Assembly: GCA_000827325.1 (NCBI GenBank)
Contig: KN832890.1
Coordinates: 1 to 64,000, forward strand
Direction of reading: 5' to 3'
Origin: Oidiodendron maius Zn
Taxonomy: Eukaryota; Ascomycota; Leotiomycetes; Myxotrichaceae
Length of the DNA stretch: 64,000 nt
The notes below the pieces were generated by a model. That model saw only the letters and a list, made by a program, of their open reading frames with translations. It did no database searches and was not told where the DNA came from. This document shows, piece by piece, positions 13,553 to 24,268 of the stretch (position 1 is the stretch's first letter; each line of letters opens with the position of its first letter). Position numbers and translations under genes: made by a program.

Positions 13553-15072
13553 TTAAAGCTTAGCCTTAACAGGCTGGTCCCATAGACCCTGCAGCTGGTC
13601 AACTAGCGGATTCCTCTTATCAGTAATTCTCTCCTTTGTAGTCTTGAAAACAGCCGGCAAACCCGTCTCCTCGAAGGAAACACCATCACGAACCATATCC
13701 GCAACACCCTTACTCGATAGCAGAATATTGGGCATTCCGTGTCCGTTGAATGCGGCAATAATGTATTGGCCAGGCGCATCTGGCACCTCGCCTAGATGCG
13801 GCATGAAGTCTGAACTATAGCCCATAACTAAACCAAACTGTTAGCACCATCACTTGAAATAAGAAATGACTGAAAGGGTGCAGGTTAGAAAAGGGACTAC
13901 GAACTACCAGTCCAAACATGTTTGGTTTCCGCCTGGCTGTCCTCCCATCCTCGGAAGTGCTTCTGCATGTACCCGTCGAAATACCCCTTCGTAGCCTCCA
14001 CCAACTCGTCGTCCCGCACGTTCTCGAACCACGACTCCTTATCCTGCCAGAAGTTCTGCCTGGCGCCACCGACAATGATACTCCCATCCGCCCTCGCAAT
14101 CAGATAATCATATGCCTGCGGTCCAAATTTCAGGCTGTATGTGTTATTCAGGTGCGGCGAGTTCACGCCCTTGGGCGAAACGATGCGACTGCACACGCCG
14201 CGCACTGGGACGATTTTGTCTTGGTACTGAGGCAGGATTTGGGACGTGTAGCCGTTCGAGGCGTATACGATTTTAGAGGCGGAGACGATGCCTCGTGGGG
14301 TTGAGACTTGCCACCGACTGGCGCTGTCGCGAGTTTGGGAGACTTTAGTAACGGGGGTATTGGTTTGCAGATTTGTGCCGCGGGTGATGAGATAATTAAG
14401 GAGGTGGTGGACCATTTTGGCGGGCCAAAGATGGGCTGCAGTGAACGAAAAGCAGCACTGGGCGCCTTTGACTCCAGAAATCTATTATAAGTTAGAGAAC
14501 CTGTGCCAACAGAAAGAAATTAGAGCCAAGGATACCCTCTCAGCATCTTTCTTTGGTGTGAACGCAACATCTTTCATATCAACAACTCCAGCCTTCACCA
14601 ACTCCCTATATGCAGCCTCAGTGTCCTGCGCATTCTGAGCATCCAAATAGACATCAATAGTCCTCGTGAGATGAAAATCGCAATCGATTTTCTCCTTCTC
14701 CACCAGCTCCTTCACAGCCAGGACCTGCGATGACTCGAACGCTGCAAGCTTGGCCGCCATCTCCGGCCCGTACAACTTGGTGTACTTGGGCACATTGAAG
14801 TACGTATCTGGCTTCACGTGACCCCCATTCCGTCCAGTTGCTCCCGAGGCAGCCTTCCGGGCCTCAAGAATGACGATTGAGGGCGGGTTCGGATTGTCCT
14901 TGACTATGTGATATGCCGTTGCTGCGCCCGCGTACCCAGAGCCTATAACTAGGACGTCGCACGTCGAGGGCAGGTCTGGCGTCGTTCTGTGGTTGTCAAG
15001 CTTCTGGGGCTCTGCAAGCCAGAAGGAGGACACCGGATTTGAGACGGGAAAACGAGACGTTGGTGCAGCCAT
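13553..15072 (-). CDS. FAD-dependent oxidoreductase, DAO superfamily
   Basis: Three exons, 15072-14536, 14481-13908 and 13827-13553, join in frame to 461 aa. The introns are 54 and 80 bp. The dinucleotide-binding Rossmann motif VLVIGSGYAGAATAYHI lies at residues about 40-56 and is followed by ATGRNGGH, the typical FAD contact of DAO-type oxidases. The C-terminal half has the family pattern LIARADGSIIVGGARQ and FNGHGMPNILLSSKGVA. Such enzymes oxidise an amine or amino acid with release of H2O2; gamma-glutamylputrescine oxidase and sarcosine oxidase belong here, but the substrate is unknown. No signal peptide is seen. The shared palindrome lies 387 bp upstream of the ATG. The RIP block begins immediately after the stop. 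Confidence 0.85.
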
Positions 15073-15937
15073 GATGGTGACAGATGATTACCTTGAAGAG
15101 TACAGAGTCGTAAAACCGAATGTGTTCATGGTCTGGTAGGTGTATACGGTAATGAAAAGTACGGCAAGGTATGAGATGAAATGAGATGAGATGGATTGGG
15201 GTCAGCTTCTCTCCTGAGCGGTAGTGTCCGCAGAGGTTAGAAGTCGGCCATGCAGTTGTGCTCACACGTCTGCCGAGACGTAGCCACTTAGCATCGACTA
15301 TTATCACCAAGGAAACACGGAGAGGGATGATCCGTTTTCCGAATTTCCGGCCGTCTTGGATGTGGTACGCTTGTTAGTAGAGCGTTATACAATTAGCCGT
15401 GTTGATACATTCCTTGCCACTATCTACAGTAGAGTAGATTGTAGAATGGGGGCAAGCCACCGGCCCGGTGCAAGTTTGCATCTGCCGGCCTTCCCTTAAC
15501 TTCGCGACATCGGATCATCCTCAGCTCCTCCTTGTGCTTTCCATCCACGTGACTATGTGGTTGTGGTACCTTTGTCAGAGATACGGTGCACAGGGAAAGA
15601 TAGTCTGGTATTCAGCATAAAAGGTTGGTACATACAGTTAGGTTGTAAGCTGCCACAACACTCAAAAGTGGAGTTTTATACAGCGCAATACCATTACATA
15701 AGCATATCCTTGACAACATCGCAAACGGATAACACTGATAGCTACTACTTATGATAACGGGATATACGCAATAGCATTACAGACTTGTTAATATTTTCCT
15801 CGGCCATTTCATTCTCGTATTAACAGTATAAACGAGAAGCAATTCACGAAGCACCAATTTCGATCTAAGACTTGACTCATCCATTTTATTTCAAATCATT
15901 TTGTACTTTACATCTAGCATTTCAAATTTGCAAGAAT
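15073..15937. other. Intergenic region, promoter of the oxidoreductase
   Basis: No credible gene. It holds the minus-strand promoter of the oxidoreductase with the palindrome at 15,459-15,469, and the 3' region of the HAD gene. The short reading frame at 15,557-15,754 has no recognisable content. Confidence 0.6.
15459..15469 (-). promoter_or_regulatory. Shared palindromic operator candidate, site 1
   Basis: ACCGGCCCGGT on plus, ACCGGGCCGGT on minus, extended here to a 13-bp palindrome with flanking C/G. It contains CCG-N3-CGG, the type of triplet pair bound by Zn2Cys6 dimers. It lies 387 bp upstream of the oxidoreductase start. Confidence 0.65.
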
Positions 15938-16730
15938 TTATTTCCTGGGCGAATCAATAATACTCTGTGCCATTTCCTGAAACGTATCAGCCATAACATC
16001 CATCTTTCCGAATAAATCCACACACGGCTCCTTCTCCCATATCGAGCAATAAGCACCCTTAAATCTGCATCGCAGTTATTTCTCAGCTGACCCAAATCTC
16101 ACCCTCGAAATCAAATTAGAATGCATATACATACCCCGACCTCTTCGCCGCGGAAACATCCCACATATGCGCCGCCGCAAACCACGCCTCCTCGCCCTTA
16201 AAAGCCTCCAGCAGCGGCTGATACGATTCCGGCGCCGGCTTCCCCACGCCCAACGTATCGCACGTCATAAAGTTCTCCTCCGGCATATCAATGCCATTCT
16301 TACGAAAGTACCCCTGGACCCTGCCCGCATCGCCCGCCGTAAACGCCCAGCACGTGAACCCCGCTGCCCTCAGCATCTCGATGCACTCTTTCGCGCCCGG
16401 CCTGGCCTTGAGCTCCAGGAACTGCGCGAGAATGTACTCGAGGTCAGCGTCAGAGGCGAATATACGCGGCGTCTCGACGCCCGCCATCCACAGCATGCGG
16501 TAGAAGAGCGACGAGAAGACATCGTAGAAGCGCATGTACTTGCCCGAGATCGAGAGGTACGTGTACTCGCGCTCCGCGGCTTCGAACCACGTGTATCCCA
16601 GCAGTCGGGGCTTGATGCCTTCGGCGCGCAGTTGGGGGCCAAGACGGGTTTCGAGGGCCTCGAAGATGGCGTCGTAGGACATGACGGTGCCGACGACGTC
16701 GAAGACGACGTGCTTGCGAGGTGGCCACAT
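15938..16730 (-). CDS. HAD-superfamily protein, haloacid dehalogenase type II-like
   Basis: Two exons, 16730-16135 and 16064-15938, with a 70-bp GTATGT intron, give 240 aa. The frame is open further upstream but the first ATG is at 16,730. Motif I is VVFDVVGTVMSYD near residues 8-20, with the nucleophilic Asp in FDVVGT. Motif II is FTAGD, and the Lys and later acidic motifs are seen in GVGKPAPESY and HMWDVSAAKRSGF. The length fits 2-haloacid dehalogenases, but in fungi such proteins often have unknown substrates. It is transcribed in the same direction as the oxidoreductase and carries a palindrome 186 bp upstream of its ATG. Confidence 0.82.
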
Positions 16731-18581
16731 AGTAGGCAATATGGTATGGAAAGTGTCAAGAAGCGAGGAAAGTAATTTATTTAGAGGAGCATAGATAACA
16801 TTTGATTTCCTTGCTGGTTGAATTTTATTTATATAATTATATTGATTGGTATAGCAAGATAAGATGGTCGATAGTCATTTGGTGTGGTTTTCGCGTTTCT
16901 ACAAATGATAGTGACACCGGCCCGGTACTCGACTTGCGTAATCCCCACCTCAATGCAGCTATTATCTCTCTGATAACTTGAAAGGGAGAGAAATACACCT
17001 CTATTGTCTCACTAATGAATATTAGGGTATTTATAGTATATTAATGCAATATAGGTGCTTTTATTTAGTAGTATTCTCTTAAATTCGTACCATACACTTA
17101 CTTTTAACCCTTAGCTATTTCGATTTCTAAGACTTTTATAACCTAATAACTCTCTTATTATACTTGTCACTTTGAATAAAGCGCACTTTTATTAAAGAAT
17201 AATGGGGTTAATAAATCTAAATCATAGCGTCGAATAAGATATTATTACTAAAGAACCCTAGGTCATTAATTATTGAGTACGAGACCAGTAAGAAGATGTA
17301 ATAGTGTGAAAGCACTAGTATTTGGATCTGCCTTAGCAAATCAATGCTAGTTTTAGAAATGTTGCAAACTAATACTCGCTCCAAAGATTTACGGGGAGAG
17401 ACTGATTCTAACTACACCCGCGATCACTATCAAGCGCAATTTTCCCACCCAGCCTTTACCGAAACTATTGTGGGACGAGATTAACGCAACAGGTAGCTAG
17501 CTTGTCCAATAAAGTAGCGTCATTGCAAACTTTATTTCAAGGTCCATCCCGTTGCTGCAATCCAATCTGTAGTTGCGCATAGTACTCATGTGGTGCCTTC
17601 ATGTATATCAAGCGTCGTACAGCAAACTTGGGGGTAAACTTGGACGTACTATTTCTACGCAAAGATACCGAGTTTGTCCATGGTTGGCCTTGGTGATGGA
17701 AACAAATAGAATAAAACTATGCTGTCCACCGGTACTTCACAGAGGGCTGATTTTGCTATTTCAACACCCTCGAATCCAATTAGCTGAATGTAAGTTCTCT
17801 TGCATGCCCCTCGCGAATTCAGAACGACCTTACCGTGACCAACAGATGTTGAGTAGTAATGCCTTTAATCTGAGGGTGCATTAATATCTTATGCAACTTT
17901 CATATGCCGCTGCATTTACTTTTTGCCTCACGGCGACGCTGATAAGGCCGATAAGCTGCGGAGGGGTTTGCACTCAGAGCATAACTTAGTGCCATTCCCA
18001 TTCCGAAAAAAACTGAAATTTACCTGACAATTTCTACCAAACTATGGAAGAAGGGCCGTTCAAAGGTCTCGGTGATTCGTTCTCTCCCAAACGGACAACC
18101 TCCAGCAATTCGCCTCAGACAGCGCGATAGCTTCTTCAGTTCACTGGAGAATGGACTCTCACCTCCTCACTCGAGAATTTCCAATCTGCAGAGCAACGAG
18201 GTATCCACCTCATTGTGGCTCGACTTAGGAAGTGTCTTCTCAACAGTAAACAAATATATCTCTATTTCTAAAGTATTTTCCTTTAACTCGTACTAAATGA
18301 TGGGCAAATTACCAGCCATATGCCTTATTTATGAATATTACAGTAGTAAAATTCCACGTCCGTTTTGACGTTTGATATTTGACTATTATGCTACAACCAC
18401 CACAATGTTAGAACTTACTTCTAGTTCCGAAATACTAAATTGCATTACAGGCATCCACTGATCTCATCAGTTTTTTTGCACTTGATGCTTTACGCCAAAG
18501 TGCTAAGCCGCCAATGCTAATCGCGATAAGATCACGTGTCAAGTGGCGGGGAACGACGAAGTATCCGACTCAACGTTAGAG
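16731..18581. other. 1.85-kb intergenic region between HAD gene and regulator
   Basis: Contains the HAD promoter with palindrome site 2, then moderately AT-rich DNA without a supported gene, then the promoter of the Zn2Cys6 gene. Short frames at 17,573 and 18,072 have no recognisable features. No copy of the full palindrome lies directly upstream of the regulator; the site nearest to it points at the HAD gene. Confidence 0.6.
16916..16926 (-). promoter_or_regulatory. Shared palindromic operator candidate, site 2
   Basis: ACCGGCCCGGT on plus. On the minus strand the site continues as ACCGGGCCGGTGTCAC, sixteen bases identical to site 4. It lies 186 bp upstream of the HAD start. Confidence 0.7.
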
Positions 18582-21161
18582 ATGTCGACGCCGCAGAATC
18601 AGGGCCTCTGGAATCATCTCAATGAAGATATGGATGACGAGCAACCAATAAGGCGACGGAAGCAACGCAGAGTTGCAGAATCAGACCGGCAACGAGCCGT
18701 GCGGGCGTCAGTCCTCCAACTGCACTCCTCAACTCTTCCGGAGACTGACTTGGATAGATGTGATGGGTGCCGTCGACAAAAAGAAAAGTGCGAAGGGGGT
18801 GTTCCCTGTCACAGGTGTAAGCGCCTTTATCGCCAGTGCGAGTTCCATGGCAGTATTAGCAGTGTGGCTCGTGATTCAATCAGGTTTGCTCGAGGCTCAA
18901 GTTCGTTAAACGAAGGGGTGACTGATGCCCCATAGAACCCCCGCCGCCGACGACGTCATGGTTGCAGATATTCTGGAGCGGTCAAAGCTTATGGAGAAAC
19001 TCCTTCAGCATTATGTTCGAGGGATATCTCTTGACGCAGAGAGCCTCAGAAGCATGGCTGCGGGTCTTCCCAATGGCGACTCGGCTAACCCGTCTGATAT
19101 GGAAGATATCTCTTATACTGAGATAAAGGCCAATGAAGATTCATTAAATGACACGGAAGATCTAACATTGGACGAGAATTTCACTGTCAAGCCTTTAGCT
19201 CATAATACTACTCGTTGGTCCACTTTTGTCGTGTGCTGCTCACGTGCTAAAGCAAACACACAGATTATTCTGGAGAGTTCTCATACTGGAACTTTTCGAT
19301 GCGCATTAAACAATGGATAGATGATTGGGCCCCGCAAATGAATACAGAGGTATGGATTGTCACATCTATGCCATTATGTTGCTGATTTATTAGGACCCCC
19401 GAGAAGCGTCCAAAGTTAAGGAATTTTATCGGGCCGAACACCTCCAGTCCTCATGTCACGAACTAGTGACATCGTTGTCTTGCCTACCCCCTCGACATGT
19501 TGCCGACTTTCTCGTTTCGATTTTCTTTAAATATGCCGAGACCAACTACTTTTATGTTGATAGGAGTTGGCTTGAAGCGGCTTTGAATATGGCTTACGGC
19601 AATCCATCCTTTCTCACAGGTAAAGATACAGGAACCATTTGTTCTATACTGATGATCTTCGCAATTGGTACTCAATACGCGTATCTAGATTCTGGAGATC
19701 CGAATGGAGTAGCTCAGGCAAAGGCAAAGGCAAAGGCTCTAGAACGATCTGGATTTTCAGAGGATGACGTGGGAAGAATGTTCTTTCAGCAAGCCTCAAA
19801 GCTCATACCAGATGTCATTACAGTTGCGTCGCTCGAAAGTGTGCAAGCATGCCTGCTTATTGGACTGTACACACTGCCACTTGATACATCTGGGCTCTCA
19901 TACATATACCTTAACCTTGCTATGAAACTTGGAATACAGAATGGAATGCATCGAAAGTATGTCGGTGATGGATTTAACGCAAAAACAATCGAAACGAGAA
20001 ATAGAGTCTGGTGGACTGCATTCACTGTCGAACGTCGAGTGTGTATTTTTCACGGGCGGCCAATTTCGATACTATCTTCTGACGTGGATGCCAATGAGCC
20101 TGTCGATTATCCAGAGATGAAATCATCTACAGGGCCATCTTTGATCACAAATATATTGGCTTCAATCAAACTTGCCAGATTCCTCGAGGATTTGGCCAAC
20201 GAAGTGTACGTATAAGTCTTACAAGATATTTGACGTACTGACTAATCGACACAGATCTGTGCTCAAACGATGTCAAAAGCATGAACAGTCGGAAAGTTTA
20301 AGCAGACTCACCAGGACCAAGAACAATTTACTGAACTTTTGGTCATCTTTGCCGAAAGAAATCTTCTGCAAGGATCTGAATCCGCACGGTCAACTATTTC
20401 GTCCAAACATGCATCTCATGTTGGAGTATTGCTTGATCAGAATGTATGTCGGCCGTCCATTCTTGTTCAGTCAGCATTCTAGTACAAGCCCAAGTTCCGT
20501 TGTCGACGAACAAGGCCGTCCATCTACTCGCGTTTCTACCAGAGCTGTCCTCATGGATGACTGCGTTCAAGCAGCCATAGAAGTCGTAGAGATCCTTCGA
20601 GGTCTTCGGGACGGTGGTGGCCTGGCCAGAGCATCCTACACAGAGTTTAGCTCTTGTCGAGCTGCCCTTCTTGTCATTATTGCACAGTCGCTTCACAAAA
20701 AGACCGAAAGCTTAAAGGAGGCCCTTCAAGAGGGCATGAGCATGATAAGGATGATGTCAGCAGGTGGTGACTCTGCCCGCTCTGAAGTTTCGTTGATTGA
20801 TGCATTTGAACGAGCCATCTCGCGAATGGATTCCTTTGGCGAAACCTCGCAGAGTAACACGCTTGGATCTGGAGTGTCGGGGTATGATCGATTCAAGAAT
20901 TGGGAACAGCTTTGGAAAAGTGATCCCATTATCCCAAATCGGGGGCCGGACAAGACTCCAATTATACCTACAGTAGATTCGTCCTTCAACCATACGGAAA
21001 TTACTGTCATCAATCCCAATCCTGCGGCATCTTTTTTTGGTCTTGACAACTTCCCATATTCGTGCCCGCAGGTTTTGGAAGAGTTTTCGGCAATTCCGAC
21101 ATTTGAGTACGACTTTGATAGTATACAAGGTACTCAATGGGGAAACATGGATCGAATGTAA
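18582..21161 (+). CDS. Zn2Cys6 fungal transcription factor
   Basis: Six exons: 18582-18706, 18758-18883, 18936-19213, 19264-19349, 19394-20205 and 20255-21161, giving 777 aa. The frame is open from 18,543 but with GTG; the first ATG is 18,582. The zinc cluster CDGCRRQKEKCEGGVPCHRC, completed by a sixth Cys, starts near residue 43 with C-X2-C-X6-C-X5-C-X2-C-X6-C spacing and is preceded by a basic arm. The first intron (51 bp, GTCAGT donor, CTGAC branch site) is a multiple of three without stops; splicing yields the classical RACDGC context, retention adds 17 residues just before the first Cys. A fungal-specific TF domain follows (ADFLVSIFFKYAETNYF, NRVWWTAFTVER). It is probably the nuclear regulator of the flanking enzymes. 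Confidence 0.85.
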
Positions 21162-21829
21162 AGTTGCATCTGAAAATGCTTCGAGTTTAACGTCTCCATT
21201 ATGTCTTAACATTCTATTCTTTCACAGCCGAAATCCATGAACCTCTGAATGGCAAGCTATTATATGCAATCCAATACGCCACTCAACTGAACCCTCTGCT
21301 TTCACCTCCTATTGCTGGAAAGCGATCTCTAGAGCATTGACCACGATTAGAATTATAACGACAGTTAGATAGTTGGTCACTACCATGAAGGTGAGAGTTG
21401 TCTCAGTGAAACCTCGCTGCTGTCTGTTCGGTCTCTGCAGCTATTTCAACCAGCGTTACCGATTTGGGAGACACCATCCCGAGTGGCTTTGGGAAGGGGT
21501 GCCAGTACTGATCAAGACCAAGGTTTCCCAGAACCTGTCGTCGAGGCACAGCACATTAGTTCAAGCCGGCCCATACATGAATCCCGACAATACAGCCTCC
21601 AACCACCAACGATTGTTTGGATTTATAATGTTTAAGGCGTGGGGGGACTATCCAGTATCTGAAATCAGAACATAGCTAGTAAGCGGCGGTAACACCCATA
21701 TTAGCTGGGCTTGATTTCACACATCTTAACGCTGTCTGGTCATTGCCACCGCATAGCGATATGTAGCTGGTTGTCCCAGGCATGAATCGGTACGGATTAA
21801 TGATCAATACTCCGAGGAAGTAGGCCTAG
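21162..21829. other. Intergenic region downstream of the regulator
   Basis: No supported gene. The 100-codon frame at 21,373-21,675 shows no domain or motif and is not called. Confidence 0.5.
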
Positions 21830-21962
21830 AGAGACGATAAGCTTGGCCGAAAATAGCTGCATGGCTTCGTCGTGTTTGCCCTTACCCTCGAGCAAGCTAG
21901 CGAGGTTGCTTATGCTCCTGAGTGTATCCGGGTGTTCCTTGCCTAGGACCTTCTGCCTTAGA
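21830..21962 (-). pseudogene. Fragment of a kinesin-light-chain-type TPR repeat protein
   Basis: On the minus strand an open stretch reads VLGKEHPDTLRSISNLASLL followed by KGKHDEAMQLF, the hallmark of the 42-residue TPR_10/TPR_12 repeats found in fungal NLR and HET proteins. Only about one repeat is left. It lies just downstream of the broken HET gene on the same strand, so it could be the tail of the same former locus or a separate scrap. Confidence 0.7.
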
Positions 21963-21969
21963 GCTAGCG

Positions 21970-22880
21970 TCTATTGATTTATTTTCTTTATCAAATTTAA
22001 GATCGTAGAGCAGATCCAAGTCTCTGTATGGGAGGTCCGCGAACGGAGTGAGCTGGATGCCTCCCTCGTATGCCATCCACGACCATGATAGCACTTTAAT
22101 TGGCACTCTGGCGGCTTCGTAGTTAAGCGGACCCTCCTTGTGCTGGTCAGATCGCTGCCAAAGAAGATTTCTGTGAAGGCAGAAACCAAAGCTGCCGTAT
22201 CTTTCTTCGCACGAGAGAGCTTTTGCCGTGCGAGCCGCTAGACCAGATAACGCAAAACGCAACAGCTCTGTTGGTTGGGTTCGAGAGGCCACGCTTTGAG
22301 TAATCCTCTATGAGGGACTGAAGGAAGTTTATAGTGACAGTCGCATCCAGAGCCGTGGAGTAGCCTTGGAAATTCTGGATCGAGTTTGATGCACTTCTTC
22401 GTGCCGTTTGAGCTAGGTCCAAGATATCTCAGTTAGAACACAACACTTTGGAACGTATTTTTGCAGCTCTCATGTCGTCCATCGAGTTAGATCCTCGCAG
22501 CATACCCCTCTGCCACGTTCCCAATATGTTTTGGCCAGCGCTAAAATGGACGGTTCGGCAGGACAGGAACCTTTCTTGCATGACCCACGCTCGGGTGTTG
22601 AGCTGAGCCGTCTCCACGTGGTTATCGAAATCCTCCACGTTGGTGCACTCATAGATTTGCCGATCTGAGCCGTCTTGAGTGTAGATATACTCACTGTTCA
22701 CGATACCCTCAAGGGATCCCGATTTTATATTGACAGCCGATGATGCAGCGGGGGGTGAGTTAAGCCGAAGCATAGACGTCTTCCATGCGCTTGGCTTCTT
22801 CTGCCTAGTCACCTCCCTCCCCCTGGACGATACACAGCGAGTCAATCTAAATATACTGCAAGCCAAAATGTCGAGTCACC
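21970..22880 (-). pseudogene. Broken HET-domain gene
   Basis: Minus-strand segments in different frames match HET-domain proteins in the expected order. Upstream are the IDSLCIVQG and KRMEDVYASA motifs, then LNTRAWVMQERFLS and SAGQ, then a C-terminal region with SWSWMAYEGGIQ. The reading is interrupted by several stops and at least two frame changes, so it cannot encode the full protein. Some stops lie where the family has Trp, consistent with G-to-A RIP-type mutation. HET proteins act in heterokaryon incompatibility. The relic sits between the regulator and the dehydrogenase of an otherwise metabolic cluster. Confidence 0.8.
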
Positions 22881-23084
22881 TGAACAGCGTCTTGAAAAGT
22901 CCTTGGTAAATCGCTGATATTAAATCCCTTTCTCGTCTGTTGATATTCTGCTGGGTGGTGCAAAATTGCTATTTTTCTTCATCCGTAAGCTTGCCGCAAC
23001 AATGGCAGATAGCAGCATAATTCTTTGCTTCCAGTTGTTGATCAGGAACGAGTTTTAGCTTATTTGAATCAGAATCACCTACGT

Positions 23085-23585
23085 AGAGAAGTCTGGGGTG
23101 TGGCATGCATCAGGCCGTCGCGCAGCAGAGACGAGAAGTCGGATGAGGGGAAGTTGCCGATGGCGGGGCGGTTGACAAGGGAGGAGATCATGGCGGATGA
23201 TAATAGCCTTCAGAGAGGGTGCGTTGTAGCTGGCAGGGATGGAGGCTATTAGGTGTAGACGTCAAGGTATTCGTTTCCGTCGACATCAACGATGCTGGGG
23301 GTGTTAGATGGGTTTGGGTCGTGGTGGTTTGGAGGGATTGTTATTAAGGATAGAGAATGAGGTGGGTGGAGGGGTAATTGATGCTTGAAGATGTAACTGA
23401 TGAATGAGATCGGACTTACAAATTGCCATTACTCTTTGTGTAGTCGACGACAAATTGCACGGCACAGCCATCGAAGATGGCATCGAGCTGCTTGGTGCAG
23501 GCTTTGGACTTGGGTCCTGGCACCTCGATGGTCGGCTTGTTGACGAGAGTTCCTGGCAAACTTCGAATGTACTGGGCTCAGGTGT
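23085..23585 (-). pseudogene. N-terminal fragment of 4-aminobutyrate aminotransferase
   Basis: Two exon-like pieces on the minus strand are recognisable. The first carries RSLPGTLVNKPTIEVPGP, then CAVQFVVDYTKSNGN. After a putative intron with a GTAAGT donor the second carries IVDVDGNEYLDVY, then SLVNRPAIGNFPSS. This is the beginning of the class III aminotransferase fold of fungal GABA transaminase. About 120 residues remain; the PLP lysine domain is absent, the second piece contains stops and a frame change, and the sequence then gives way to the HET relic. The family converts GABA plus 2-oxoglutarate to succinic semialdehyde, the substrate of the intact neighbouring ALDH. Confidence 0.78.
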
Positions 23586-23704
23586 CTAGCTGCTCAGTAT
23601 TTAGGGGTATTAATAGAAGGTATCGTAATATTCGAAAGTGTTGAATCCAGTGCAGAAGAATATGAGAACTCCGAATTCAAGGTACAAATCTCTGTTGTGG
23701 ACCA

Positions 23705-23855
23705 TAGTGACACCGTTTTTCCTCTGGCAGTTGGCCTTTTACTTTCTTCGCCAATAAGACATGCCACCAGAATACAAGCGAAAACCACACCGATCATGCC
23801 GAGGGAGAGGCCATAGTAGACGGGATCGACCAGCGGGAACACTTCAAAGAAGCTA
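23705..23855 (-). pseudogene. Fragment of an MFS transporter (polyamine/drug type)
   Basis: The minus strand reads FFEVFPLVDPVYYGLSLG followed by a hydrophobic segment MIGVVFACILVACLIG. This resembles the middle of the fungal DHA1 polyamine/multidrug transporters (FEAFPLVYxxxYGxNLGExGLxF). About 45 residues survive, without start or flanking helices. Assignment rests on the pattern only. Confidence 0.5.
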
Positions 23856-24268
23856 GAAGCGGGCAGTTTAAGTCATAGCAGCACTAAGGCTGATGGTTCT
23901 GGTTCTTGGATCCGCCGCGCTTAATTTATTATTTATAACAGATCTTTGTATACTTTCCTATAACCTGTCTGCAAGGCTGTTTACTGTACCGGGCCGGTTC
24001 GTGATCCCTCAGCGGATTTGCCAACGCCACCATGCGGCAACGGCAGGTTGACTGCCGGGATTAACATCCACCGTCCTAGAGAACAATGCCAGGATCATGA
24101 TCGAGACAAGACTGGCGATTTGATAAGATGTCGTGAACTGTCACTTTCTATGGTGACATATAGGCATACATCTGCTGGCCATTTTGGAATTGAGATTGAC
24201 AACCTATGCTTGCTGCTAATAAGAGATAGTTGGCTGTTTCATGTGATCTGCCCCTCATCAACGCCGCC
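23856..24268. other. Intergenic promoter region of the aldehyde dehydrogenase
   Basis: No gene. It contains palindrome site 3 at 23,988-23,998, and then the 5' region of the ALDH gene. Confidence 0.55.
23988..23998 (+). promoter_or_regulatory. Shared palindromic operator candidate, site 3
   Basis: ACCGGGCCGGT on the plus strand, 271 bp upstream of the proposed ALDH ATG and about 400 bp from the divergent GABA-aminotransferase relic. It shares a TACCGGGCCGGT context with site 2 but lacks the GTCAC extension. Confidence 0.65.

Noticed and set aside
16167-16775. A 202-codon plus-strand frame rich in Arg
   Set aside because: Antisense shadow of the GC-rich HAD exon, whose catalytic motifs are on minus.
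21373-21675. 100-codon frame downstream of the regulator
   Set aside because: No recognisable features, and no intron or domain evidence.
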